A stretch of DNA of 7,685 bases from Burkholderiales bacterium (GCA_025352345.1 JANXTP010000254.1:1-7685), one strand, 5' to 3'. Counted from the stretch's first letter, positions 1-6,210 are shown. Notes: a model not told the origin generated them from the sequence alone. A program made the numbers and translations.

Positions 1-1
1 C

Positions 2-409
2 TCCGGTACGCTGACCTACGAGGCAGTGGCGCAGCTCACCGAGATCGGCCTCGGCCAGTCCAGCGCGGTGGGCATCGGCGGTGACCCGATCAACGGGCTC
101 AAGCACATCGACATCATGCGGCTGTTCAACGACGACCCGGATACCGATGCGGTGATCATGATCGGCGAGATTGGCGGGCCGGACGAGGCCGAAGCCGCCG
201 TCTGGTGCAAGGCCCACATGAAGAAGCCGATCGTCGGCTTCATCGCCGGCGTCACGGCCCCGGCCGGCAAGCGCATGGGCCATGCCGGTGCGCTGATCTC
301 GGGCGGTGCCGACACGGCCGATGCCAAGTTGGCGGTGATGGAAGCCAGCGGCTTCACCGTCACGCGCAACCCGTCCGAGATGGCCAAGCTGCTGAAGAAG
401 CTGCTCTGA
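2..409 (+). CDS. sucD: Succinyl-CoA synthetase (ADP/GDP-forming) alpha subunit, C-terminal part
   Basis: Partial gene: the reading frame is open to the window start, and 135 C-terminal residues of a protein of about 290 are present. The subunit binds CoA and carries the phosphohistidine intermediate of the TCA-cycle step succinyl-CoA + Pi + NDP to succinate + CoA + NTP, working in the cytoplasm with SucB/SucC-type beta subunits. Seen in sequence: the SGTLTYEA and GQSSAVGIGGDP segments, the GEIGG loop, and RMGHAGA, whose His codon at 281-283 is the expected phosphorylated histidine. The protein then runs through SGGADTADAK to a family-typical TRNPSEM tail. The stop codon at 407-409 shares its A with the ATG of the next gene, so the downstream P450 is probably translated from the same mRNA. 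sucC is expected just upstream, outside the window. Identity is essentially certain; only the 5' end is missing. Confidence 0.97.
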   Translation, partial: SGTLTYEAVAQLTEIGLGQSSAVGIGGDPINGLKHIDIMRLFNDDPDTDAVIMIGEIGGPDEAEAAVWCKAHMKKPIVGFIAGVTAPAGKRMGHAGALISGGADTADAKLAVMEASGFTVTRNPSEMAKLLKKLL

Positions 410-1806
410 TGCCACACGGGCGCCGGGCGTCGGCGTTGCATGCGCCGCCCAGCGCTCCGATCGCCGGGCGCCTTGATGCCCGGGCGCTGCTCGGGCATTC
501 GATGCTCGACGGCGCGTTCTTGCGCGATCCCTATCCCACCTACGGTGCCTTGCGCGACGCTGCGCCGCTGGTCTGGAGTGACGAGTTCTTCGGCGGCGCC
601 TGGCTGGTGTCGCGCCATGCCGATGTCGAACTGGTGCTGCGCGATGCGCGCTTTTCGGCGCAGCGCACTGGCGGGTGGGTCATGCGTCCGGTCGATGCGG
701 CCCACGACGATCGTCATGCAGGTCGCTCCGAGCTGAAAGGCTTCCAGCGCCTGTTCGCCCGCGCCATGATCTTCCTCGATGCGCCGGACCACACCCGCGT
801 GCGTCAGGTGATGGCGGCTGCGTTCCGCCCGGCCGATCTGCAGCGCCTGACGCCGCGCATCGAGCAGGTGGTGGCCGAGCGGCTGGCCGCTGTCGACAGC
901 ACGCAGACGTTCGACTTCGTCAGCGCATTGGCGCGCCCGCTGCCGGCCGAGGTGATCGGCCTGCTTTTGGGAATGGACGTGGGCCTGGACGACGCCGAGG
1001 GCGATGTGCCCGCAGACGTGGTGGCCTGGTCCGACGAGCTCGCCGACTTTATCGGCGCCCCGACGCCCAGCCGTGCACAGGCCCTGAGCGCGCAGGCCGC
1101 GCTGCTCGCGATGGCACGATATTTCGATGTGTTGCTGGCACGTCGCCGCGCAGCGCTGGGCAGCGGAACCGAGCCCCGTGAAGACGTGATCGGCCGCCTG
1201 TTGCAGGCCGAGCGTGATGGTCAGATCCGCGGCAGCGCCGAACTGCTGGCGCAGTGCGTGATGCTGCTGTTCGCTGGCCATGAAACCACGCGACACCTGC
1301 TCGCCAACGGGCTGCGCACGCTGCTGGCGCATCCGCAGCAATGGCAACAGTTGAAGCAGGACCCATCACTGTTGCCGGGTGCGGTGCGGGAGCTGCTGCG
1401 CTACGACAGCCCCGTGCAGTACACCGGCCGCCGCGTGACCACCGACACCACGCTGCACGGCCAGACGCTGCACCGCGGCGATCTGGTGGTCGCGTTGATC
1501 GGCGCCGCCAACCGCGACCCGGCCCGCCACGAGCGGCCGGATGAGCTCGACATCACCCGCCGCCCCGCGCCGCCGCTGGCCTTCGGGCAAGGTCCGCATG
1601 TGTGCATCGGCGCCGCGTTGACGCTGATGGAAGCGCAGGCCGTTTTTGCGCAGGTGCTCCGGCGCTGGCCTGACCTGGCGCTGACCGAGCCCGCAGCGCC
1701 ACAGTGGACCGGCAACGCCTTGTACCGAGGCTTGACGGCGCTGTCGGTGCAGTGCCCAAGCCTGTCGGCGAACGCCCATACCGCGGCGCCTACACTGCCG
1801 CTCTAA
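409..1806 (+). CDS. Soluble bacterial cytochrome P450
   Basis: A 465-residue haem-thiolate monooxygenase of bacterial length with no membrane anchor. It would insert one oxygen atom from O2 into a substrate using electrons from a ferredoxin/ferredoxin reductase; neither partner is in the window. Seen in order: the N-terminal DPYPTYGALR segment; the C-helix DAPDHTRVR (124-132), whose His/Arg contact haem propionates; the I-helix oxygen-activation motif AGHETT (289-294); the K-helix ExxR at E328-R331; and the haem loop FGQGPHVCIG, with Cys399 as axial ligand. All catalytic signatures are intact. The ATG overlaps the sucD stop as TGATG, with only a weak AAGAAG upstream, so translation probably depends on coupling. 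The frame stays open further upstream inside sucD, but that part is arginine-rich out-of-frame sequence. It resembles CYP107/PksS/BioI-type P450s in motif style; I cannot name substrate or subfamily. Confidence 0.95.
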   Translation: MPHGRRASALHAPPSAPIAGRLDARALLGHSMLDGAFLRDPYPTYGALRDAAPLVWSDEFFGGAWLVSRHADVELVLRDARFSAQRTGGWVMRPVDAAHDDRHAGRSELKGFQRLFARAMIFLDAPDHTRVRQVMAAAFRPADLQRLTPRIEQVVAERLAAVDSTQTFDFVSALARPLPAEVIGLLLGMDVGLDDAEGDVPADVVAWSDELADFIGAPTPSRAQALSAQAALLAMARYFDVLLARRRAALGSGTEPREDVIGRLLQAERDGQIRGSAELLAQCVMLLFAGHETTRHLLANGLRTLLAHPQQWQQLKQDPSLLPGAVRELLRYDSPVQYTGRRVTTDTTLHGQTLHRGDLVVALIGAANRDPARHERPDELDITRRPAPPLAFGQGPHVCIGAALTLMEAQAVFAQVLRRWPDLALTEPAAPQWTGNALYRGLTALSVQCPSLSANAHTAAPTLPL

Positions 1807-1832
1807 CCCACAGCCCACCCACCGGACGCCGC

Positions 1833-2555
1833 ATGCAAGCCTTGATGACCCCCGAGTTCTGGATCGCCGTAGGCCAGATCATCATGATCGACATCCTGCT
1901 CGGCGGTGACAACGCGGTGGTGATCGCGCTGGCCTGCCGCAAGCTGCCGCCTGCCCAGCGCAGCAAAGGCATCCTGTGGGGCACTGCGGGCGCCATCATG
2001 CTGCGCGTGATCCTGATCTTCTTCGCGCTGCAACTGCTTGCGATCCCGTTTCTGAAGCTCGTTGGCGCGATCCTGCTGGTGTGGATCGGCGTGAAACTGC
2101 TGCTGCCGGAAGAGGAGGAGGGTCACGCCAACATCGAAGGCAGCGACAAACTTTGGGGCGCGGTGAAGACGGTCATCGTGGCCGATCTGGTGATGAGCGT
2201 CGACAACGTGATCGCCATTGCCGGCGCGGCTGAAACGGCGGGCGGCGATCACACGATGCCGCTGGTCATCTTCGGCCTGCTCGTCAGCATTCCCATCATC
2301 GTCTGGGGCAGCCAGCTGGTCATCAAGCTGATGGACCGCTACCCCCTGATCATTACCTTGGGCGCGATGCTGCTCGGTTGGATCGCCGGCACGATGGCCG
2401 TGAGCGACCCGGCGCTGGTCAACCCCGAGGTCATGCCGCAGGTGCCCAAGCTGCCGGCCGAGGGCTGGATCAAGTACGCCGCTGGTGTGACAGGCGCGCT
2501 GCTGGTCTATGGGGTCGGCCGCGGCCTGAAAGCGCGGCGCAGCGCCACGGGCTGA
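1833..2555 (+). CDS. TerC-family integral membrane protein (probable metal-ion, likely Mn2+, exporter)
   Basis: A 240-residue inner-membrane protein with about seven hydrophobic segments, roughly 10-35, 48-71, 73-92, 112-134, 142-165, 172-190 and 211-230. The two TerC half-repeats each carry their acidic signature inside the membrane: GGDN at 24-27 (GGDNAVVIALACRKLP) and SVDN at 122-125 (DLVMSVDNVIAIAG). An acidic loop (EEEEG, 93-97) separates the halves. The family is named for tellurite resistance, but related members (Alx, MeeF/YkoY type) are linked to Mn2+ efflux; substrate here is inferred. ATG 1833 is chosen; ATG 1845 would give 236 residues, and neither has a strong Shine-Dalgarno sequence. 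It starts 26 bases after the P450 stop, and the kinase gene begins 5 bases after its own stop. A sucD-terC arrangement is familiar from Burkholderiales, so this is probably the original neighbour of sucD. Confidence 0.93.
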   Translation: MQALMTPEFWIAVGQIIMIDILLGGDNAVVIALACRKLPPAQRSKGILWGTAGAIMLRVILIFFALQLLAIPFLKLVGAILLVWIGVKLLLPEEEEGHANIEGSDKLWGAVKTVIVADLVMSVDNVIAIAGAAETAGGDHTMPLVIFGLLVSIPIIVWGSQLVIKLMDRYPLIITLGAMLLGWIAGTMAVSDPALVNPEVMPQVPKLPAEGWIKYAAGVTGALLVYGVGRGLKARRSATG

Positions 2556-2560
2556 TTGAA

Positions 2561-3526
2561 GTGGCGGTGGCCCAGGGGTTCGACCGCGACCGGTTGGGGC
2601 GCTACCAGATCGAACGCCTGCTGGGGCGCGGCGCCATGGGCGCGGTGGTGCTGGGCCGCGACACGGAAAGCGGCCGCTGTGCAGCGATCAAGACGCTGTC
2701 GCTGTCGGACGAATTCTCCGGTGCTGCGTTGAACGAGGCGCGGCAGCGCTTCTTGCGCGAGGTCGATGCCGCCCGCCGGTTGCAGCACCCAGACATCGTG
2801 GCCGTCTACGACGCTGGCGAAGACGATGGACTGGCCTACATCGCGATGGAATACATCGCCGGGCACGACCTGTTGCGCCACACGCAGGCCGGGCAGTGGC
2901 TGCCACTGCCGCGGGTCGTGCACATCGGCCGTCGGGTCGCCAGCGCGCTCGGCCATGCGCACCGCCAGGGTGTGGTGCACCGCGACATCAAGCCCGCCAA
3001 TGTGATGATCGATCCGGCCGCGGGCGTGGTGAAGGTCACTGACTTCGGCATCGCGCGGATCACCGATGCCTGCCGCACCCGCACCGGCATGCTGCTGGGC
3101 ACGCCCACCTACATGTCGCCCGAGCAGTTGTCGGGGCAGCACGTCGATGGGCGGACTGATCTCTATTCGCTGGGCGTCACGCTGTTCCAGTTGCTGACCG
3201 GCGCGTTGCCGCACCGCGCCGAGTCGATGGCCCGGCTGATGTACTGCATCGTCAACGAGACGGCACCCGATGTGCGCACGCTGCGCCCCGAGGTGCCGCC
3301 GGCGCTGGCCGGTGTGTTGGCAAAGGCGTTGGCGAAGTCGCCCGAAGCCCGTCATGCCGATGGTCTGCAGCTGGCTGCAGAGCTGGACGCTGTGGCTGCG
3401 CTGTGGCCTAGCCATCCATTGACCTGGTCAGCTGAGGCACCTGCTGTTGGCACCCCCGAAGTGGATGCTTTTGCCGCGACCGTGACATTGTCACGCCCCG
3501 ATCCGGGGCACAATTTCGGCCTGTGA
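2561..3526 (+). CDS. Soluble Hanks-type serine/threonine protein kinase
   Basis: A 321-residue eukaryotic-like kinase with all core motifs. Seen: glycine loop LGRGAMGAVV (21-30), ATP-anchoring Lys44 in AAIK, helix-C Glu67 in FLREV, catalytic HRDIKPAN (140-147), DFG (161-163), an activation loop rich in Thr (T173, T175, T181, T183) and SPE at 186-188 in place of APE. No transmembrane segment, PASTA repeat or other sensor follows the kinase lobe. A tail of about 40 residues instead ends in FAATVTLSRPDPGHNFGL, so the enzyme should be cytoplasmic. Start choice: there is no usable ATG before the glycine loop, so GTG 2561 (5 bases after terC) is taken; GTG 2567 and an ATT overlapping the terC stop are alternatives. 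It is probably transcribed with terC. The PP2C phosphatase and FHA protein downstream are the expected eraser and reader of its phosphothreonines. Kinase identity is near certain; substrates are unknown. Confidence 0.94.
   Translation: MAVAQGFDRDRLGRYQIERLLGRGAMGAVVLGRDTESGRCAAIKTLSLSDEFSGAALNEARQRFLREVDAARRLQHPDIVAVYDAGEDDGLAYIAMEYIAGHDLLRHTQAGQWLPLPRVVHIGRRVASALGHAHRQGVVHRDIKPANVMIDPAAGVVKVTDFGIARITDACRTRTGMLLGTPTYMSPEQLSGQHVDGRTDLYSLGVTLFQLLTGALPHRAESMARLMYCIVNETAPDVRTLRPEVPPALAGVLAKALAKSPEARHADGLQLAAELDAVAALWPSHPLTWSAEAPAVGTPEVDAFAATVTLSRPDPGHNFGL
3482..3509. repeat. Two abutting short palindromes in the 3' end of the kinase gene
   Basis: GTGACATTGTCAC (3482-3494) is a perfect 6-base inverted repeat around one base. 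It is followed directly by GCCCCGATCCGGGGC (3495-3509), a 6-base inverted repeat around three bases. Both lie in codons for the kinase tail, about 150 bases before the phosphatase start. They could be an operator, an RNA hairpin that affects the kinase/phosphatase ratio, or a codon-level coincidence in GC-rich DNA. No T-run follows, so this is not an intrinsic terminator. Confidence 0.45.
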
Positions 3527-3656
3527 TCGCCCCTGCCTGCGCCACTTGTCGACATCGCCTTCCGTTGCAATGGCCAACGCGGCAGAGCGTTCGGCATGGC
3601 GCTTGGCGTCGGTGCTGACGCGTCGCCCTTCACTGTCTGTGCCCACGCCGCTTTCC

Positions 3657-4439
3657 ATGCCGTTCGAGTTCTTCAGCGCCACCGACACCGGCCGTGCGCG
3701 CAACAACAACGAAGACTCGGTCGCGATCGACATCGCATCGTCGCTGGTCGTGCTGGCCGATGGGATGGGCGGCTACAACGCTGGTGAAGTCGCCAGCCAG
3801 ATGGCCACGTCGTTCATCAGCGCCGAGCTCGGTCGCTGGCTCACCGAGGCGGCTTCCAACGCGACCGATGCCGACGTGCGCCGCGCGATGGACATCTGCG
3901 TGGACAACGCCAACCGCGCTATCTTCAATGCCGCGAGCACCAACCCGCAGTACGCCGGCATGGGCACAACGCTGGTGGTTGGCGTGTTCCGTGAAGGTCG
4001 GCTGCTGCTGGGCCACGTCGGTGACTCGCGCGGCTACCGGCTGCGCGCCGGCAAATTCATGCGCATCACCCATGACCATTCGCTGCTGCAGGAACAGATT
4101 GACGCCGGCCTCATCACCGAAGAGCAGGCCGCCTTCTCGTCGAACAAGAATCTGGTGACCCGTGCCGTGGGCGTCGAGGACAGCGTGATGCTGGAGTCGC
4201 ACCTGCACGAGTTGCTGCCGGGCGATCTGGTGCTGCTGTGCTCCGACGGCCTGTCTGACATGCTCGATGACGAACACATCGGACAGGTGCTCCAGTCGAG
4301 CGAGGACATCGAGGTGCTCGCCCAGGCCTTGATCGCTGCCGCCAACGAAGCCGGCGGAAAAGATAACATTGCCGTCATCTTGGCGCGGGTTCAGGGCGAA
4401 ACGGGGGCGGCACGCTCCTGGTGGCCTTTCAAGCGCTGA
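3657..4439 (+). CDS. PP2C-family (PPM/Stp1-type) serine/threonine protein phosphatase
   Basis: A 260-residue Mn2+/Mg2+-dependent phosphatase predicted to remove phosphate from Ser/Thr. Seen in order: TDTGRARNNNED (9-20), with the conserved Arg/Asn/Glu/Asp cluster; DGMGG (35-39), with metal-binding Asp35; GMGTTL (101-106); GHVGDSRGYRLR (119-130); the NLVTRAVG segment (165-172); CSDGLSDML (195-203), with metal-binding Asp197; and GGKDNIAVI (233-241), with Asp236. All metal ligands expected in bacterial single-domain PP2Cs are present. It ends in WWPFKR, too short for a membrane anchor. ATG 3657 gives the usual family start (FEFFSATDTG) although no ribosome binding site is visible. The frame is open upstream to TTG 3546 and ATG 3570, which would add 37 or 29 residues of no recognisable domain. 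Its position between kinase and FHA genes argues that it reverses that kinase's phosphorylations. Confidence 0.94.
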   Translation: MPFEFFSATDTGRARNNNEDSVAIDIASSLVVLADGMGGYNAGEVASQMATSFISAELGRWLTEAASNATDADVRRAMDICVDNANRAIFNAASTNPQYAGMGTTLVVGVFREGRLLLGHVGDSRGYRLRAGKFMRITHDHSLLQEQIDAGLITEEQAAFSSNKNLVTRAVGVEDSVMLESHLHELLPGDLVLLCSDGLSDMLDDEHIGQVLQSSEDIEVLAQALIAAANEAGGKDNIAVILARVQGETGAARSWWPFKR

Positions 4440-4500
4440 ATCGCACATCCGTTTGACGGCCCGCGCCGCCACCTTCAACCACGACGACACAACAAAAGAC

Positions 4501-4504
4501 GAGG
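4501..4504 (+). promoter_or_regulatory. Ribosome binding site of the FHA gene
   Basis: GAGG lies 6 bases before ATG 4511, the clearest Shine-Dalgarno sequence among the signalling genes, and fixes that start. It suggests the FHA protein is made in greater amount than kinase or phosphatase, whose starts lack such a site. Confidence 0.75.
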
Positions 4505-4510
4505 TCAAGC

Positions 4511-5173
4511 ATGGGCAAACTGGTGGTATCGCTCGATGGCGTGGTGATCAAGGAAGTGCAGATCACCAAGGACAAGACCACGCTCGGACGCCGGCCCTAC
4601 AACGACATCGTCATCGACAACCTGGCTGTCAGCGGCGAACACGCCGTGCTGCAGATGCTGGGCGCCGATGTCTTCATCGAAGACCTGAACAGCACCAACG
4701 GCACCTATATCAACGGCAAGGCCGTGAAGAAGCAGCTGCTGGCGCACAACGACACCGTCGAGATCGGCAAGTACAAGATCAAGTTCCTGGTGGCCGATGG
4801 CGGCGACTATGAGGCCACGCAGATCCTGCGGCCGGGAACCCAGACACAGCAACCCCCCGGCCTGCAGCGCGCCTCCGGTTTCGGTGGCCCCTCGGGCTTC
4901 GGTGCCTTGAGCAGTGCGGCATCGATCAAGGTGTTGAACGGTGCCGCTGCTGGCCGCGAAGTCAGCCTGACCAAGGTGGTTACCACCATCGGCAAGCCGG
5001 GCGTGCAGGTCGCGTCGATCACCAAGCGGCCCACCGGCTATGTGTTCGCCCACGTCGAAGGCGCAGCGCGCCCTACCGTCAACGGCAATCCGTTGGTCAC
5101 CGAAACCACCCAGCTGCGCGATGGCGATGTGATCGAGCTGGCGGGTACGCAGATGCAGTTCATCAACCGCTGA
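4511..5173 (+). CDS. Two-FHA-domain protein (phosphothreonine-binding adaptor)
   Basis: A 220-residue soluble protein. FHA1 (about 22-92) is canonical: Gly26-Arg27, Ser41-Gly-Glu-His44, the N60-S-T-N-G64 segment and Asn68-Gly69 supply the usual phosphothreonine pocket. Residues 95-137 form a flexible Gly/Pro/Gln/Ser-rich linker with EATQIL around Thr103 and two GFG-type repeats (SGFGGPSGFG). FHA2 (about 138-220) keeps the beta-sandwich pattern (IKVLNGAAAGREV, TTIGKPG, PTVNGNPL, LRDGDVIEL) but has Lys162 where Arg is expected and lacks the S-x-x-H element, so it may not bind phosphothreonine. There is no enzyme domain or membrane segment; it probably recruits phosphorylated partners of the adjacent kinase/phosphatase pair. 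The gene begins 71 bases after the phosphatase stop and is followed by a 189-base gap with two hairpins. FHA identity is clear; the partner is unknown. Confidence 0.93.
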   Translation: MGKLVVSLDGVVIKEVQITKDKTTLGRRPYNDIVIDNLAVSGEHAVLQMLGADVFIEDLNSTNGTYINGKAVKKQLLAHNDTVEIGKYKIKFLVADGGDYEATQILRPGTQTQQPPGLQRASGFGGPSGFGALSSAASIKVLNGAAAGREVSLTKVVTTIGKPGVQVASITKRPTGYVFAHVEGAARPTVNGNPLVTETTQLRDGDVIELAGTQMQFINR

Positions 5174-5197
5174 GGCCGGAAGGTTTCTGCGGCGCGA

Positions 5198-5217
5198 GCC
5201 GTGACGCTTTTCACGGC
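5198..5217. repeat. Hairpin 1 downstream of the FHA gene
   Basis: GCCGTGA (5198-5204) pairs perfectly with TCACGGC (5211-5217) across a 6-base CGCTTT loop, 25 bases after the FHA stop. No T-run follows, so it is a weak candidate terminator or an RNA-processing/stability element rather than a standard intrinsic terminator. Confidence 0.45.
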
Positions 5218-5239
5218 GGCAGCACGCTGGTTTCCAATG

Positions 5240-5257
5240 GCTGCGTGAGCACGCAGC
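5240..5257. repeat. Hairpin 2 upstream of the phosphodiesterase-like gene
   Basis: GCTGCGT (5240-5246) pairs perfectly with ACGCAGC (5251-5257) around a GAGC tetraloop, 22 bases after hairpin 1. It sits about 105 bases before the next start. The remainder of the 5174-5362 gap shows no convincing promoter or gene to me. Confidence 0.45.
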
Positions 5258-5362
5258 AAACGCGACTTTCGCCCCTTGTCGGCACTGCCGTGCGGCCTCA
5301 GTATTTGGCGCAGCCCTCGATGCGTTCCGCGCCGTGCCCGCCCTTGCCCCAGCCCCCACCCC

Positions 5363-6142
5363 ATGACCTTGCGCGTGCTCGGCTGTTCCGGCTCGATCGC
5401 AGCGGGTTGCAAGACCACCGCTTTCCTGCTCGATGACGATGTGCTGATCGACGCCGGCAGCGGCGTCGGCGACCTGTCGCTCGACGCGCTGACGCGCATC
5501 GATCATGTGTTCATCAGCCACTCCCACCTCGACCACATCCTGTCGATCGCGCTGCTGGCCGACAGCGTGATGCGCGCTCGGCTGGCCCAGGGCCGCGGGC
5601 CGATCCAGGTGCACGCGCTGCCCGAAACCCTGGCCGCCCTGCGCGCTCACATCTTTAACGGCGTCATCTGGCCCGACTTCACCCGTTTGCCCAGCGCCGA
5701 CAACCCCGTGCTGCGCCTGGTGCCTTTTGCCATCGGCGAGGTGTTGACCGGCCTGGGCCGAAAGCGCCGCCGTATCGAGGTGCTGAGCGCGGCTCACACC
5801 GTGCCGGCGGTCGGCTTCGCTGTCGACGACGGGCGTTGGGTCTACAGCGGTGACACCGGCCCCAACCCGGCACTGTGGCAGCGGCTGCGCACGATGACGG
5901 TCGCCCATCTGGTTATTGAAACCGCGTTCAGCGATGAAGAGCGCCAGCTCGCCGAGATCAGCCGCCACCTGTGCCCGACCGCGCTGGGCCAGGAACTGGC
6001 GCAACTGGCCGGCAGCGTCGATGTGGGCATCACCCACATCAAGCCCGGTGAAATGGACGCGGTGATGGCCGAGATCGGCCGCCTGCGCCTGCCGCACAAG
6101 GTCCGCGCGCTCAGCGCCGGTGACGACATGCGGCTGGTCTGA
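5363..6142 (+). CDS. Metallo-beta-lactamase-fold hydrolase, probable class II 3',5'-cyclic-nucleotide phosphodiesterase
   Basis: A 259-residue cytoplasmic protein with no signal peptide. Metal-site motifs: HSHLDH (53-58), preceded by the family strand VLIDAGSG (27-34); His145; SGDTGPNP around Asp164; and His225 in THIKPGE. The HxHLDH-I-x-S stretch and the short N-terminal VLGCSGS strand fit the PDE1/CpdA-unrelated 'class II' cAMP phosphodiesterase pattern better than beta-lactamase or glyoxalase II. The expected reaction is therefore hydrolysis of cAMP (or cGMP) to the 5'-nucleotide with two divalent metals. An RNase Z-like or other MBL substrate cannot be ruled out. ATG 5363 starts directly at the first beta strand; the open frame back to 5276 is Pro/Arg-rich filler. 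No ribosome binding site is visible. It lies between the FHA gene and pilA, which is suggestive because cAMP often controls type IV pili. Confidence 0.85.
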   Translation: MTLRVLGCSGSIAAGCKTTAFLLDDDVLIDAGSGVGDLSLDALTRIDHVFISHSHLDHILSIALLADSVMRARLAQGRGPIQVHALPETLAALRAHIFNGVIWPDFTRLPSADNPVLRLVPFAIGEVLTGLGRKRRRIEVLSAAHTVPAVGFAVDDGRWVYSGDTGPNPALWQRLRTMTVAHLVIETAFSDEERQLAEISRHLCPTALGQELAQLAGSVDVGITHIKPGEMDAVMAEIGRLRLPHKVRALSAGDDMRLV

Positions 6143-6205
6143 TCTGACAATTTGCGTCACCCGTCAGGCCCAAACCCCGATTTCTGCTGCCCATGGTGAC
6201 CGTTT

Positions 6206-6210
6206 GTGTC
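6206..6210 (+). promoter_or_regulatory. Possible PilR-type activator half-site (tentative)
   Basis: GTGTC fits the short (C/G)TGTC element reported for PilR sites at Pseudomonas pilA, about 45 bases upstream of the -24 box. A TGAC-N7-GTCA inverted repeat also lies at 6145-6159, just after the upstream stop codon. Five-base matches occur often by chance, so this is only a pointer to where an enhancer-binding protein might sit. Confidence 0.2.

Noticed and set aside
205..408. N-terminal extension of the P450 frame inside sucD
   Set aside because: The extension is an Arg/His-rich out-of-frame translation of conserved sucD codons; ATG 409 at the TGATG junction is the natural start.
16..1347. Minus-strand open frame of 443 codons opposite sucD and the P450
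   Set aside because: It is Gln/Arg/His/Ala-rich, as expected from the antisense of GC-rich codons, has no domain motif and lies across two well-supported plus-strand genes.
1704..1832. N-terminal extension of TerC into the P450 3' end
   Set aside because: It overlaps the conserved P450 C-terminus and adds no hydrophobic segment; TerC proteins start just before the first membrane helix.
3546..3656. N-terminal extension of the phosphatase from TTG 3546 or ATG 3570
   Set aside because: The added residues have no domain and PP2C enzymes of this type start at the FEFFSATDTG strand, though the later ATG lacks a ribosome binding site and the choice is not absolute.
4453..4481. TTGACG as a -35 box for an FHA promoter
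   Set aside because: No acceptable -10 element lies 15-19 bases downstream.
2561..5173. Reading the kinase/phosphatase/FHA trio as part of a type VI secretion locus
   Set aside because: No Tss, Hcp, VgrG or ClpV-like gene is present in the window; flanks are terC, a phosphodiesterase and pilA.
4505..6160. Minus-strand open frame of 551 codons opposite the FHA and phosphodiesterase genes
   Set aside because: Long only because of GC-rich codon bias; no motif, and it covers two genes with intact catalytic or binding residues on the plus strand.
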